Source: Microthrixaceae bacterium (lineage in GTDB: Bacteria; Actinomycetota; Acidimicrobiia; Acidimicrobiales; Microtrichaceae). Taken from it: 64,000 nt of DNA. Below the pieces are notes generated by a model. That model worked only from the letters and a program-made list of their open reading frames with translations, was not told the DNA's origin and searched no databases. A program made the position numbers and the translations under genes. The stretch covers positions 62,001 to 126,000 of the forward strand of contig JAMLGK010000001.1 of NCBI GenBank assembly GCA_023957995.1, read 5' to 3'. The number at the start of each line of letters is the position of its first letter. The stretch's first letter is position 1. Shown piece by piece: positions 1 to 7,582 of the stretch.

Positions 1-549
1 GGCGGTGGGATGTGTTTCACGTTCTTCAAGGCGATGGGCCACACGATCGGCAACTCGTTGTGCGAGGACGATCAGGTGCAACAGTGCGCCGACCTGCTCG
101 AGGAGTTCGGCTCGCGCCTGGTGCTCCCCGAGGACGTGGTCGGACTGGGGCCGGGCGGAAAGATCGGTGATCCCTCCGCCGGGGGAGAGGTGCGCAACTT
201 CGGTCGGTCGTTGCCCGACGGATGGATGGGCCTCGACGTGGGGCCCGGCACCGCCGCGGCGTTCGGTGAGTTGATCCTCGAGGCACGCACGATTCTCTGG
301 AACGGGCCGATGGGCGTGTTCGAGGACCCCCGTTTCGAGGCCGGTACCCGGGCGGTGGGCCATTCGGTCGCCGAGTCCCGGGGTTTCTCCGTGATCGGGG
401 GCGGCGACTCCGCTGCCGCAGTTGCCCAGTTCGGCCTTGCGTCGGAGGTCGACCACATCTCCACCGGAGGCGGAGCCTCGCTCGAGTTGATCGAACGCGG
501 CGACCTTCCGGGCCTGGCGGCGTTGCGAGGTGCCCCCAACGCCGGATAG
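1..549 (+). CDS. pgk: Phosphoglycerate kinase, C-terminal part (5' end outside window)
   Basis: Glycolytic enzyme transferring phosphate between 1,3-bisphosphoglycerate and ADP in the cytoplasm. About 180 C-terminal residues are visible. They include the nucleotide-binding domain with the WNGPMGVFE stretch, the glycine-rich GGGDSAAAV motif and the family's closing STGGGASLELIE motif. The reading frame is already open at base 1, so the true start lies upstream and the first in-window Met is internal. The gene stops at TAG 547-549. tpiA follows after about 100 bases and secG after that, matching the usual gap-pgk-tpiA-secG cluster. Identification is secure. Confidence 0.97.
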   Translation, partial: GGGMCFTFFKAMGHTIGNSLCEDDQVQQCADLLEEFGSRLVLPEDVVGLGPGGKIGDPSAGGEVRNFGRSLPDGWMGLDVGPGTAAAFGELILEARTILWNGPMGVFEDPRFEAGTRAVGHSVAESRGFSVIGGGDSAAAVAQFGLASEVDHISTGGGASLELIERGDLPGLAALRGAPNAG

Positions 550-551
550 AA

Positions 552-567
552 CGGCGGACTACCGCCG
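552..567 (+). other. Stem-loop in the pgk-tpiA intergenic gap
   Basis: A perfect 6-bp GC stem (CGGCGG / CCGCCG) with an ACTA loop starts three bases after the pgk stop codon. No T tract follows, so it is not a convincing intrinsic terminator. It may protect the 3' end of the pgk message or modulate read-through to tpiA. Confidence 0.4.
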
Positions 568-651
568 CATGCCCACCTAGAGTCCGTTCTGTGTGCCCTG
601 GCTAGCCCACTGAGCGCGTCTGGCGACACAGAACCACCATGAGGAGCCGAT

Positions 652-1431
652 ATGGCCGATTCCCGCAAGCCGATCATCAGTGGCAACTGGAAGATGCACC
701 ACAACCACTTCGAGGCGATCCAGTGCGTGCAGAAGCTCCACTACCGCCTCGAGTCCGACGACTTCGCCTCGGTCGAGGTCACCGTGCACCCGCCGTTCAC
801 CGACATCCGCTCCATCCAGACGCTCATCGAGAGCGACAAGATGAAGATCGGCCTCGGAGCCCAGAACTGTCACTGGGAGGAAAAGGGCGCCTTCACCGGT
901 GAGATCGCGCCCGCCATGCTCGCCAAGTTGGATGTCGGACACGTGATCGTGGGTCACTCCGAACGCCGTGAGCTGTTCGGCGAGACCGATGACAGCGTCA
1001 ACAAGAAGGTCAAGGCCGTCATCGCCAACTCGATGGTGCCGATCCTGTGCTGTGGGGAGACCCTCGAGGAGCGCCAGCAGTCAATGGCCGAAGCAAAGGT
1101 CCAGGGTCAGGTGCGGGAAGGCCTGGCGGGACTGTCCGGGGAGATGGTCTCCAAGCTGGTGATCGCCTACGAACCGATCTGGGCCATCGGCACCGGGGAG
1201 ACCGCAACAGCGGAGGACGCCCAGGCGATGTGCGCCGAGGTGCGCCAGGTGGTGCGCGAAGCGCATGGGGACAAGGCCGCGGACGCGGTTCGGGTCCAGT
1301 ACGGAGGTTCGGTGAAGCCCGGCAACATCGTCGAGCTGATGTCACAGCCCGACATCGACGGTGCCCTGGTGGGCGGAGCGTCGCTCGAAGCCGATTCCTT
1401 CGCTGCGATAGTGCAGTACCGGAACCACTGA
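652..1431 (+). CDS. tpiA: Triosephosphate isomerase
   Basis: Interconverts dihydroxyacetone phosphate and glyceraldehyde 3-phosphate in glycolysis. The 259-residue length is normal for the family. Catalytic residues are all visible: Asn12 and Lys14 in the N-terminal GNWKM motif, His102 in VGHSERR and Glu174 in AYEPIWAIGTG. The phosphate-binding QYGGSVKPGN loop and the C-terminal GALVGGASL motif are also present. The ATG start is supported by a purine-rich GAGGAG ribosome-binding site a few bases upstream. It sits between pgk and secG and is probably co-transcribed with pgk. Confidence 0.98.
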   Translation: MADSRKPIISGNWKMHHNHFEAIQCVQKLHYRLESDDFASVEVTVHPPFTDIRSIQTLIESDKMKIGLGAQNCHWEEKGAFTGEIAPAMLAKLDVGHVIVGHSERRELFGETDDSVNKKVKAVIANSMVPILCCGETLEERQQSMAEAKVQGQVREGLAGLSGEMVSKLVIAYEPIWAIGTGETATAEDAQAMCAEVRQVVREAHGDKAADAVRVQYGGSVKPGNIVELMSQPDIDGALVGGASLEADSFAAIVQYRNH

Positions 1432-1483
1432 CGTCGGTGCGGTAGTACCGCTGCGACCGTCGGCTCCACTAAGCTCTCACGCC

Positions 1484-1723
1484 GTGGGAATCATCCAGCT
1501 CATCCTTTGGATCCTCCAGTTCGGTCTCGGCATCGGACTGATCTTCTTGGTGCTCATCCACTCCGGCAAGGGCGGAGGCCTCTCCGACATGTTCGGCGGG
1601 GGACTCGGCGCATCTGCTGCGGGATCCACCGTGATGGAGAAGAACCTCGACCGAATCACAGTGGTGATCGCACTCCTGTTCGCGTTCAACACGCTGATCA
1701 TGGCGTTGGTGCTGGACACCTGA
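1484..1723 (+). CDS. secG: Preprotein translocase subunit SecG
   Basis: Small membrane subunit of the SecYEG translocon. The 79-residue product has two hydrophobic helices (about residues 3-24 and 54-76). Between them is the family's glycine-rich cytoplasmic loop, with GKGGGLSDMFGGG followed by STVMEKNLDRIT. The start is GTG with no strong Shine-Dalgarno sequence. It lies about 50 bases after tpiA, the classic actinobacterial position. The conserved loop makes the call firm despite the short length. Confidence 0.95.
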   Translation: MGIIQLILWILQFGLGIGLIFLVLIHSGKGGGLSDMFGGGLGASAAGSTVMEKNLDRITVVIALLFAFNTLIMALVLDT

Positions 1724-1824
1724 GCCAGCCGGCACTGCCACCCGCAATCGGTGGGATCTGACCACCCGCGTCGGAACGGCGGCGCCGCTGTACCCTGTGA
1801 GCCTGTGTATGGAAGGACTCAAGG

Positions 1825-2730
1825 GTGACCAAGGACGCTGAACGGCTGAGCTTCGACGGTGTCGACACCAGAGCTGTGCCAGTCGTCCAGCCCAGCAACG
1901 AGAACGTCGATCCGGCCGACCTGACGATCACCCACATGGAAGGCGCTCGCGCCTACGCCGAAAAGATCACCAAGAAGAAGTACCTCAGTGATCTGCGCGA
2001 TCTTCAGGTGGAAATCCTCAAATTGCAGCGTTGGGTGAAGGAGAACGGCGAGCGGATCGTGATCCTGTTCGAAGGTCGCGATGCAGCAGGCAAGGGCGGG
2101 GCGATCCGCAGGTTCACCGAGAACATCAATCCGCGTGGAGCTCGCACGGTCGCTCTGACGAAGCCCGATGACACAGAACGTGGCCAGTGGTACTTCCAGC
2201 GGTACGTTGCCCACCTGCCGACCGCCGGAGAGATGGTCTTCTTCGACCGGTCCTGGTACAACCGAGCCGGTGTCGAAATCGTGATGGGTTTCTGCACCGC
2301 CCACGAGTACGGGGAGTTCTTCCGGCAAGCGCCGGGGTTCGAACGGAGCATCGTTGAATCCGGAACACACCTGTTCAAGTTCTGGTTCACCGTGAGCCGC
2401 CCCAATCAGTTGGCACGGTTCGAGGCTCGCAAGGACGATCCTCTTCGGCAGTGGAAGTTCTCACCGGTGGACGAGGCTTCGCTCGGCAAGTGGGACGAGT
2501 ACACCCGGGCCCGCGACGCGATGCTCATCCACACCGACAGTCCGGTGGCTCCGTGGATCGTGATCAACTCCAACGAGAAGAAGCGAGCGAGACTGGAGTC
2601 GATGCGCCACGTCGTGCACAGCATCGATTACGCGCACAAGGACCACGAAGTGGCTCGAGCTCCCGACCCCTTGGTCGTCCAACCAGCATCTGCGGTCATG
2701 ACCGTGACGGAGACGTCAGCCGCGCCCTAG
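1825..2730 (+). CDS. ppk2: Polyphosphate kinase 2 family protein
   Basis: PPK2-family kinase that uses polyphosphate to phosphorylate nucleoside mono- or diphosphates, or the reverse. The 301-residue protein has a P-loop (GRDAAGKGG, about residues 84-92), the following RFTENINPRGARTVAL region, and a Walker B/lid stretch FFDRSWYNRAGVE (about 139-151). The motif WKFSPVDEASLGKWDEY is also typical of the single-domain class often annotated as ADP/GDP polyphosphate kinases. The GTG start follows a GGAAGGA ribosome-binding site. It stands alone between secG and tRNA-Leu. Nucleotide preference cannot be decided from sequence. Confidence 0.93.
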   Translation: MTKDAERLSFDGVDTRAVPVVQPSNENVDPADLTITHMEGARAYAEKITKKKYLSDLRDLQVEILKLQRWVKENGERIVILFEGRDAAGKGGAIRRFTENINPRGARTVALTKPDDTERGQWYFQRYVAHLPTAGEMVFFDRSWYNRAGVEIVMGFCTAHEYGEFFRQAPGFERSIVESGTHLFKFWFTVSRPNQLARFEARKDDPLRQWKFSPVDEASLGKWDEYTRARDAMLIHTDSPVAPWIVINSNEKKRARLESMRHVVHSIDYAHKDHEVARAPDPLVVQPASAVMTVTETSAAP

Positions 2731-2809
2731 CCCGGGCTCCCGGGGCCGTTTCGGGGCTGGAATCCGAACGCGCTAGAGTCGTCGCCTGCCCCACCTGCGG
2801 TGGGACCAC

Positions 2810-2893
2810 GTCGGAGTGGCGGAATTGGCAGACGCGCTAGCTTGAGGGGCTAGTGCCCGCAAGGGCGTGGGGGTTCAAGTCCCCCCTCCGACA
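2810..2893 (+). tRNA. tRNA-Leu (anticodon GAG)
   Basis: An 84-base class II tRNA. The acceptor stem GTCGGAG (from 2810) pairs with CTCCGAC (2886-2892), with discriminator A at 2893. The anticodon stem CTAGC (2837-2841) pairs with GCTAG, and the anticodon GAG is at 2844-2846. There is a long variable arm (CCCGCAAGGGCG region) and a T arm GGGGGTTCAAGTCCCCC. CCA is not encoded. The 3' end (CCTCCGACAC) is also the first ten bases of a repeat found in the region downstream, so this tRNA may be an integration site. Confidence 0.97.
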
Positions 2894-2956
2894 CGAACCG
2901 CCACGGGTCAGGCTACGAGCCGCCAGTGGGCGGTATGGGATTGTGCAGGTCGGTCC
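2885..2956 (+). repeat. Dispersed 70-bp repeat, copy A (starts in the tRNA-Leu 3' end)
   Basis: Begins CCTCCGACACGAACCGCCAC within the tRNA acceptor end and runs through GGGTCAGGCTACGAGCCGCC and a GGGCGGTATGGGATTGTG stretch to GGTCGGTCC. It contains a CCGCC-AGTG-GGCGG stem-loop. The other copies are near 5132, 7267, 7337, 8770 and 8839, with a distant partial copy near 19611. Nothing else is recognisable between this copy and base 3020. Confidence 0.7.
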
Positions 2957-3020
2957 GGCGGACCTGAGTCCCCACGTGCGCGCTGCCTCACCGTCCCAGA
3001 ACGGCACTTGCGGGATACTC

Positions 3021-3443
3021 CTAGTCGGTGTCCTCGGTCGGTTGAGCTGCCGCTCGCTCAGTCACATCGAACTCCACGAGTCGCGACGCCTGAGCTACGA
3101 ACTGGAGTGGAATCGAGGCTCCATCGAAAGCGAACTCAATCTGGAACCCATCCATGTAGCCCTGGTGATTGGTGAGCAACCAGGCCCATCGGACCCCCAA
3201 ACCGACCGCGGGATGATCGGCGGCTAGGCGCACCGACTCGCCTGCCCAATGCGTCAGAACACCGGTCGCAGCGTGAACCGAGACGGTATCATCATCGGGC
3301 ACCGCTTCGACCGCGACAGCTCCCTCGGCAAATCCGAACTCGACAGCGATAAGCCAGTTGTCGTCGATCCCTGAGTCATCGAGGAACACCCATCGGTCGA
3401 CCCGCCGAAGCGGACCGAGTGCCCAGAAGTCGATGGTCGTCAT
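3021..3443 (-). CDS. Hypothetical protein, DUF6334-like
   Basis: A 140-residue soluble protein of unknown function. It starts MTTIDFWALGPL and carries the central motif NHQGYMDGFQIEF followed by PLQFVAQASRLVEF. This pattern reminds me of the DUF6334 family, which I recall only loosely. No signal peptide or membrane segment is visible, and it is acidic at the C-terminus. Third positions are GC-rich, supporting a real gene. It is the first gene after the tRNA-associated repeat and faces back towards the tRNA. Its function is not known. Confidence 0.6.
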   Translation of the reverse strand: MTTIDFWALGPLRRVDRWVFLDDSGIDDNWLIAVEFGFAEGAVAVEAVPDDDTVSVHAATGVLTHWAGESVRLAADHPAVGLGVRWAWLLTNHQGYMDGFQIEFAFDGASIPLQFVAQASRLVEFDVTERAAAQPTEDTD

Positions 3444-3592
3444 TCAGGCAGGCTACGGGCGACTCCCAACTCCCTGAGGGCAAGCGCCCCATGCCGACGG
3501 ATGGATGCCGCTGATTGGCACTTCCCCGGCACCACTCACGGACTCGGCCGCCGGGCCTCCCACTGGTGCGACCAAACCCTCGATCTCGGCGG

Positions 3593-3917
3593 TCAATCGT
3601 CGCTACTTGAATTCAGGGAAGTCGCCTCCTTATCGCCGTTGAAATGGAACGAAACGAGCAGCGGCAGATCGAGTACAGCAAGTCCGCTCATGGCCCCGGC
3701 GGAATCCACGGACCTCCGCTAAACCCGCTCGAATCCCGAAAGGCTTCGCCATCGGCAGTCAGAAACTCGTGGAGCTCTTCGGTCCGGGGCTCGATTCGAT
3801 CCAGGAGCCAATCCAGGTGTGGCGCAATGACATCAGAGGGCACCTCCTCGCTCGACAGTGCCCAGCGGCTCCAACCCCACCGGTGCCGCCGGTCTACGCA
3901 GCAGACGCCCTCGACGT
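3593..3917 (-). pseudogene. Frameshifted, N-terminally truncated DUF4279-like remnant
   Basis: Reading the minus strand from about 3917, one frame encodes WSRWALSSEEV, then APHLDWLLDRIEPRTEELHE and SGFSGGPWIPPGP, before a TGA at 3690-3688. The next frame continues at once with an ATG (3691-3689) encoding LAVLDLPLLVSFHFNGD and ends at a TGA at 3595-3593. The joined product resembles the C-terminal half of DUF4279 proteins (W-L, HL-LLD-LEP, then a closing strand-rich segment). The N-terminal half is absent, because the upstream DNA is taken by the gene starting at 3931. The family assignment is from pattern memory. Confidence 0.45.
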
Positions 3918-3930
3918 GAGAGAGTGAACG

Positions 3931-4242
3931 ATGGATGACCCGGTATCATCGTCGTCGACTGCGGCGACCCAAGACGAGCCGATCGGATGCGGAACTGTCG
4001 TGCTTGCAGGCCTGTTCACCGCACTCCCTGGGGCCATTCCCACCCTTCTCCTGCTGACCGCATTTGCCTCTGGTCAGATGGGTCCGGCTGGCTTGTACGT
4101 GATCGTCGATACTGCGCTAATACTGCTTGGCCTAGCGCTTTTCGGCGTGATGATTACGAGTGGCCGTGTACTCAAGTGGGGCCTGATCTACATTGCTGCG
4201 GTCGCCGTCGGGGAACTCGCGCTCTGGCTGATCAACTCCTAG
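3931..4242 (+). CDS. Small membrane protein of unknown function
   Basis: A 103-residue protein with a short polar N-terminus (MDDPVSSSSTAATQDEP) and three hydrophobic segments at about residues 24-46, 52-72 and 80-100. I recognise no family. The ATG is preceded by a GAGAGAG purine stretch. It follows the DUF4279-like remnant and precedes another possible small membrane protein by 13 bases, so the two may be co-transcribed. It is probably real, given the coherent membrane topology, but unassigned. Confidence 0.55.
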   Translation: MDDPVSSSSTAATQDEPIGCGTVVLAGLFTALPGAIPTLLLLTAFASGQMGPAGLYVIVDTALILLGLALFGVMITSGRVLKWGLIYIAAVAVGELALWLINS

Positions 4243-4255
4243 ACGCCACTCCTAG

Positions 4256-4501
4256 TTGAGTCCGTTTGGTCCATCGATCCGCCTCATCCGAGATCGACTG
4301 AACGCTACCGTTGGACTCACTGTGGCTTCTGAACGCATCACCGGGGACGCTCTACCCGTGTTGATCGCCGGACCGGTCCCATCCCCGCCTGGAACCGTGC
4401 CCTGGGTCATCCTGTTTGCGCTGTTCGGCATGTGGTTTCTCTGGTACATCATCCTTCCATGGCGGCGATCCAGGAATGGCGATGAAGAGATGACCAGTTG
4501 A
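4256..4501 (+). CDS. Possible small single-pass membrane protein
   Basis: An 81-residue reading frame from a TTG; a GTG around 4320 is an alternative start. It has one strongly hydrophobic helix (VPWVILFALFGMWFLWYIIL) and a short charged tail. No family is recognised. It immediately follows the preceding membrane protein on the same strand. The weak start and small size keep confidence low. It may be the second cistron of a small accessory operon or a decayed gene. Confidence 0.35.
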   Translation: MSPFGPSIRLIRDRLNATVGLTVASERITGDALPVLIAGPVPSPPGTVPWVILFALFGMWFLWYIILPWRRSRNGDEEMTS

Positions 4502-4606
4502 GGACCGGAGGAGTGGATCTCCTCGGGTTCCAAAGCGAACATCTGACTCTCGACGGGTGGAAGCCCCGTCCGCATCGCGCCTGAACTCGACCGGCTGGAG
4601 GGATCC

Positions 4607-4963
4607 ATGAAGTACCGACACAACGGCGCGGTGAGCGGGCGGTGGTTCTTCGCCGTCGCTACGTGGCCTTTCGGGTTTCTCGAAGTCGGCGAAACTCGCT
4701 TGCGGATCGGATCGCGCCTCGGGTCGCTCGTGACGGCGTTCGGCATCCCGGACACCGTGGTTGTAACCAAGTCCGATCCCGTGCAGGTCCGGCAAGTAGG
4801 CAACGGGCTCGGGACGGGATTCTTCATCGTGGACCAATTCGAAGCTGCGCAGTCCGCAATGTTCAACACGTGGAGCGGCGGGCAGGTCAGGGGGCACCTG
4901 GAGGAGTGCGGCTGGCCGGTTGGCTACGCCGCTCGGCCCAACTGGAAACCCAATCGGTACTGA
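4607..4963 (+). CDS. Hypothetical protein with PH-like pattern
   Basis: A 118-residue protein that starts 6 bases after a clear GGAGG ribosome-binding site. The order is an aromatic strand (WFFAVATWPFGFLEVGE), a RLRIGSR strand, a TKSDPVQV strand, then FIVDQFEAAQ and a C-terminal helix ending LEECGWPVG. This resembles small bacterial pleckstrin-homology-like proteins of actinobacteria, but that is only a pattern impression. No signal peptide is visible. After the gene, 4964-5250 holds no gene, only repeat copy B. Confidence 0.55.
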   Translation: MKYRHNGAVSGRWFFAVATWPFGFLEVGETRLRIGSRLGSLVTAFGIPDTVVVTKSDPVQVRQVGNGLGTGFFIVDQFEAAQSAMFNTWSGGQVRGHLEECGWPVGYAARPNWKPNRY

Positions 4964-5131
4964 TCCTCACCTCGGACGGGAGGCGCCTCGCCAGGCTCCG
5001 CTACTCGGAGGTCCTACCTACCTGGCCCGCACCACAAGACCGCGGGTTGGCAGTCCCACCCCTGTCGGGAACCTTGCTCATGTGCGCCTGCGTCAGCCCG
5101 CCGTCGAAACTCGGAGTTGAGTCGGATAGCT

Positions 5132-5166
5132 CCTCCGGCACGAACCGCCACGGGTCAGGCGACGAC
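5132..5166 (+). repeat. Dispersed 70-bp repeat, copy B (partial)
   Basis: CCTCCGGCACGAACCGCCAC followed by GGGTCAGGCGACGA is nearly identical to the first half of copy A. The second half of the repeat is lost. It lies in the gene-free gap 4964-5250. Confidence 0.65.
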
Positions 5167-5250
5167 CCCCACGCACAGCACTTCCGCTATCCCGAAACGG
5201 CACTCATGCCATGGTGGCGGAGGGTGGCCCGGCAAGCTGGTGGCTGACCT

Positions 5251-5793
5251 ATGAACTTTGCGTTCTTCACGGAGCTGACCCGAGACGAGGCCTATTCATT
5301 CCTGTCGCGATACCGGCAGGAAGGTGAGCGGGAACTTGCGCGGCTAGCAATCGAGCTGGAGTCGAGAGGCGTCACCGTCGACTACTCGACCGCATCTATA
5401 CGGGATGCCTTCGGATCAGTAGCAGGCCAGCTTTCGACGATTCCCACGCCGCCGGACCCGTCGTTGCCATCCTGGATTCTTGAATCCGAGACCTACCAAG
5501 TCAGTCGCTACAGATTCGCTGAGAGCTCGTACGACTCCGTGGTAGCGCTCTCCATCTACTTCGCCGAGGTGCTCCTGCGTGAAGCGCAAGGCCGTCTCCA
5601 CTGGGAGATCGGTAGCCCCGAAGTTGCCGTGCAGAACCAGCCGTGCCTCGGCGGATTCCGCAACGGAGTACAGATGGCGCCTTTGCTCGTGACCGAGAAC
5701 TTGCTTCGACGCATCGTCGAGACACCTGACCCGGCAGTCCTCGAGGACGTCACCAGAGCAGTCGCAACCTGGCAAGACCTGATTGCCGCCTAG
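5251..5793 (+). CDS. Hypothetical protein, possibly cut short by a TAG
   Basis: A 180-residue soluble protein of unknown function. Recognisable stretches are SYDSVVALSIYFAEVLLREA, then LHWEIGSPE and NQPCLGGFRNGVQMAPL, a layout seen in small uncharacterised or immunity-like proteins. I cannot name a family. The ATG start has only a weak GGTGG upstream. After the TAG at 5791-5793 the same frame stays open for another 33 codons with normal GC-rich third positions, up to a TAG at 5893. The stop may therefore be a nonsense mutation. It faces the convergent lipoprotein gene. Confidence 0.6.
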   Translation: MNFAFFTELTRDEAYSFLSRYRQEGERELARLAIELESRGVTVDYSTASIRDAFGSVAGQLSTIPTPPDPSLPSWILESETYQVSRYRFAESSYDSVVALSIYFAEVLLREAQGRLHWEIGSPEVAVQNQPCLGGFRNGVQMAPLLVTENLLRRIVETPDPAVLEDVTRAVATWQDLIAA

Positions 5794-5891
5794 CTCAACG
5801 AGCACCTGACCCAGATCGCCGGCTTGGTGCCGCTAGCGGCACCGTTGACTCCCGAGCTGTGCTCGGCCGTGGCTGAACTCGTTGGTAACGC

Positions 5892-7001
5892 CTAGCCAGA
5901 TTCAAAGGCGGTGACGGAGCGGTCGTCGCCGATGATCACGATCGCTTCGGTGGTGGGAAAGACGTGACCCTTCGCACCGGTGCTCTCCCACATGGCGCCC
6001 TCGACCTGCCGGATCACCTCGCCCCCCGGGTCAGCCCGCACGTACACCGTCCCGTCCGACCCGGACGCGAACCGGCCAGAAATGGGGCTCACCCAGAATG
6101 TCAGCTCCTGCAGATTCGACGGGCCAATCGTCCACGTGCTTGATGCGATGTCGAAGCTCGCTGCGGATCCCGGGCCGTACACCGTCACCGCTCCGCCAGC
6201 GCAGAGTGTCTCGAACGAGCCCGCGGCACCGTGAGGCACCGGACCCAGCGACTCGGGTTCGCCCGACCCGTCGAGCGGCTGTGCGTAGATATCGCCGGTC
6301 AGCTCCCCTACGGTTCCGAACCCGACGTTCGCAGGGTCCGGGAAGGCAATCTGGACGCTGTAGTAGGTCTCGTTGACCGAGCAGCCGACCTCGTTGACCA
6401 CGCCGTCCTCGCCCGTCACGGTTCCTGGCAGACGCTTCGGGTTCCAGACCCGGTCAGAGACGTCACCTCGTTCATTCACCTTGTACCCGGTGCCTATGAC
6501 GAACTCCGCGAACTCGCCCAGACCCGGACCGGTCGTCAGCTCCGTTTCCGAGGGCAAGAACTCGACGGGCGGTGCGTCCAACCGAACCCACTCCGTGTAG
6601 TCGTCGCTCAACATCGCGAAGGCGAGTTCTCCCTGGCTGCAACCGGAGTCCGTGCACGCCACACCACCCGCCACTGCACGATCATTCGCTGAGGCCAGCT
6701 GGATGTAGCCCCTGAATGGAAGGTCCGGCAGCGTCCACCAGGTTCCGTCCTCTCGACGAAGCGCACTCCGATGGCGAGACTCTGCCCCGGATCCGGCATC
6801 GATCACCACGAGATCCGAGCCCGCTGCCGTGGCTGAGCCGTAGGTGGCCTCGAACGGCGAACGATCGACACCGGGGTCGTCGATCCGCTCCAAACGGACG
6901 GATTCACTCTCGTCATCCCGGTTGGCTGCATCCTCGCCGCAGCCACCAACGAACAACAGAAACGCCGCGGCGACAGCACACCCCTTCGCAAGTCGACCCA
7001 C
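5892..7001 (-). CDS. Putative lipoprotein of unknown function
   Basis: A 369-residue exported protein. The N-terminus MGRLAKGCAVAAAFLLFVGGCGED is a type II signal peptide with lipobox FVGGC, so it is predicted to be lipid-anchored outside the membrane. The mature part is rich in short repeated strand patterns such as REDGTWWTLPDLPF, and in Gly, Ser and Asp. This suggests a beta-propeller or Kelch-like fold, but no family is certain. Several Cys residues (VACTDSGC, NEVGC, LCAGG) could form disulfides. Its stop codon overlaps, on the other strand, the TAG that ends the extension of the preceding gene. Confidence 0.65.
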   Translation of the reverse strand: MGRLAKGCAVAAAFLLFVGGCGEDAANRDDESESVRLERIDDPGVDRSPFEATYGSATAAGSDLVVIDAGSGAESRHRSALRREDGTWWTLPDLPFRGYIQLASANDRAVAGGVACTDSGCSQGELAFAMLSDDYTEWVRLDAPPVEFLPSETELTTGPGLGEFAEFVIGTGYKVNERGDVSDRVWNPKRLPGTVTGEDGVVNEVGCSVNETYYSVQIAFPDPANVGFGTVGELTGDIYAQPLDGSGEPESLGPVPHGAAGSFETLCAGGAVTVYGPGSAASFDIASSTWTIGPSNLQELTFWVSPISGRFASGSDGTVYVRADPGGEVIRQVEGAMWESTGAKGHVFPTTEAIVIIGDDRSVTAFESG

Positions 7002-7266
7002 CCGCCCATCTCCTTCCGGCGTTTCCTATCAACGGTACAAGCGTCGCACTGCCCCCGAACGCCGGATACGGGGCCGTCGACCGCTCCCCGAGGGCTACTC
7101 CGCCCCGTCCGGTCGGTGCCCGACTGGCGACCCTTCGGCTTGCCCTCGCCCCAGCGGGCGGTCGAGTGACGACCGGCCCGACGACGTTCGAGCTCGGCAT
7201 CGAGGAGCTCTCCGAGGAGGTTGCGCTTAGCCTGCCAATCGCCACTCGAGGTCGAGTCGGTTTGAT

Positions 7267-7336
7267 CCTCCGGCACGAAGCGGCACGGCTCAGGCAACGA
7301 GCCGCCAGTGGGTGGTATGGGATTGTGTGGGTCGGT
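7267..7336 (+). repeat. 70-bp repeat, copy C (first of a tandem)
   Basis: Starts CCTCCGGCACGAAG and includes GAGCCGCCAGTGGGTGGTAT, GGGATTGTG and GGTCGGT. Compared with copy A, a C-to-T change in the hairpin's 3' arm keeps pairing through a G-T wobble. It lies in the gene-free stretch 7002-7582, where I see nothing besides these repeat copies. Confidence 0.7.
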
Positions 7337-7406
7337 CCTCCGACACCAACCACCACGGGTCACTCGATGAGTCTCCAGTGGCCGGTGGGGGACTGTTGCT
7401 GACCGT
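7337..7406 (+). repeat. 70-bp repeat, copy C2 (second of a tandem) plus a 3' stub
   Basis: Starts CCTCCGACACCAACCACCAC exactly 70 bases after copy C, and a third start (CCTCCGACACGACCC) occurs exactly 70 bases later at 7407. The internal sequence is more diverged (GAGTCTCCAGTGGCCGGTGG), but the order of blocks is kept. Confidence 0.65.
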
Positions 7407-7582
7407 CCTCCGACACGACCCAGATTGAGTAACTCTATTGGCGTCGGCGCCGGGTATTCGAAGGCAGTTCGCGGGTGCTGGGAACAGCCAGGTCGCGTCG
7501 ATTGTCGGGCGTCGAATTCGGATTCCCCGCGTGTTGCAAGCTGGTCTGACATGCTTGGATCTGCAGCCAAGGGGGAAACGTC

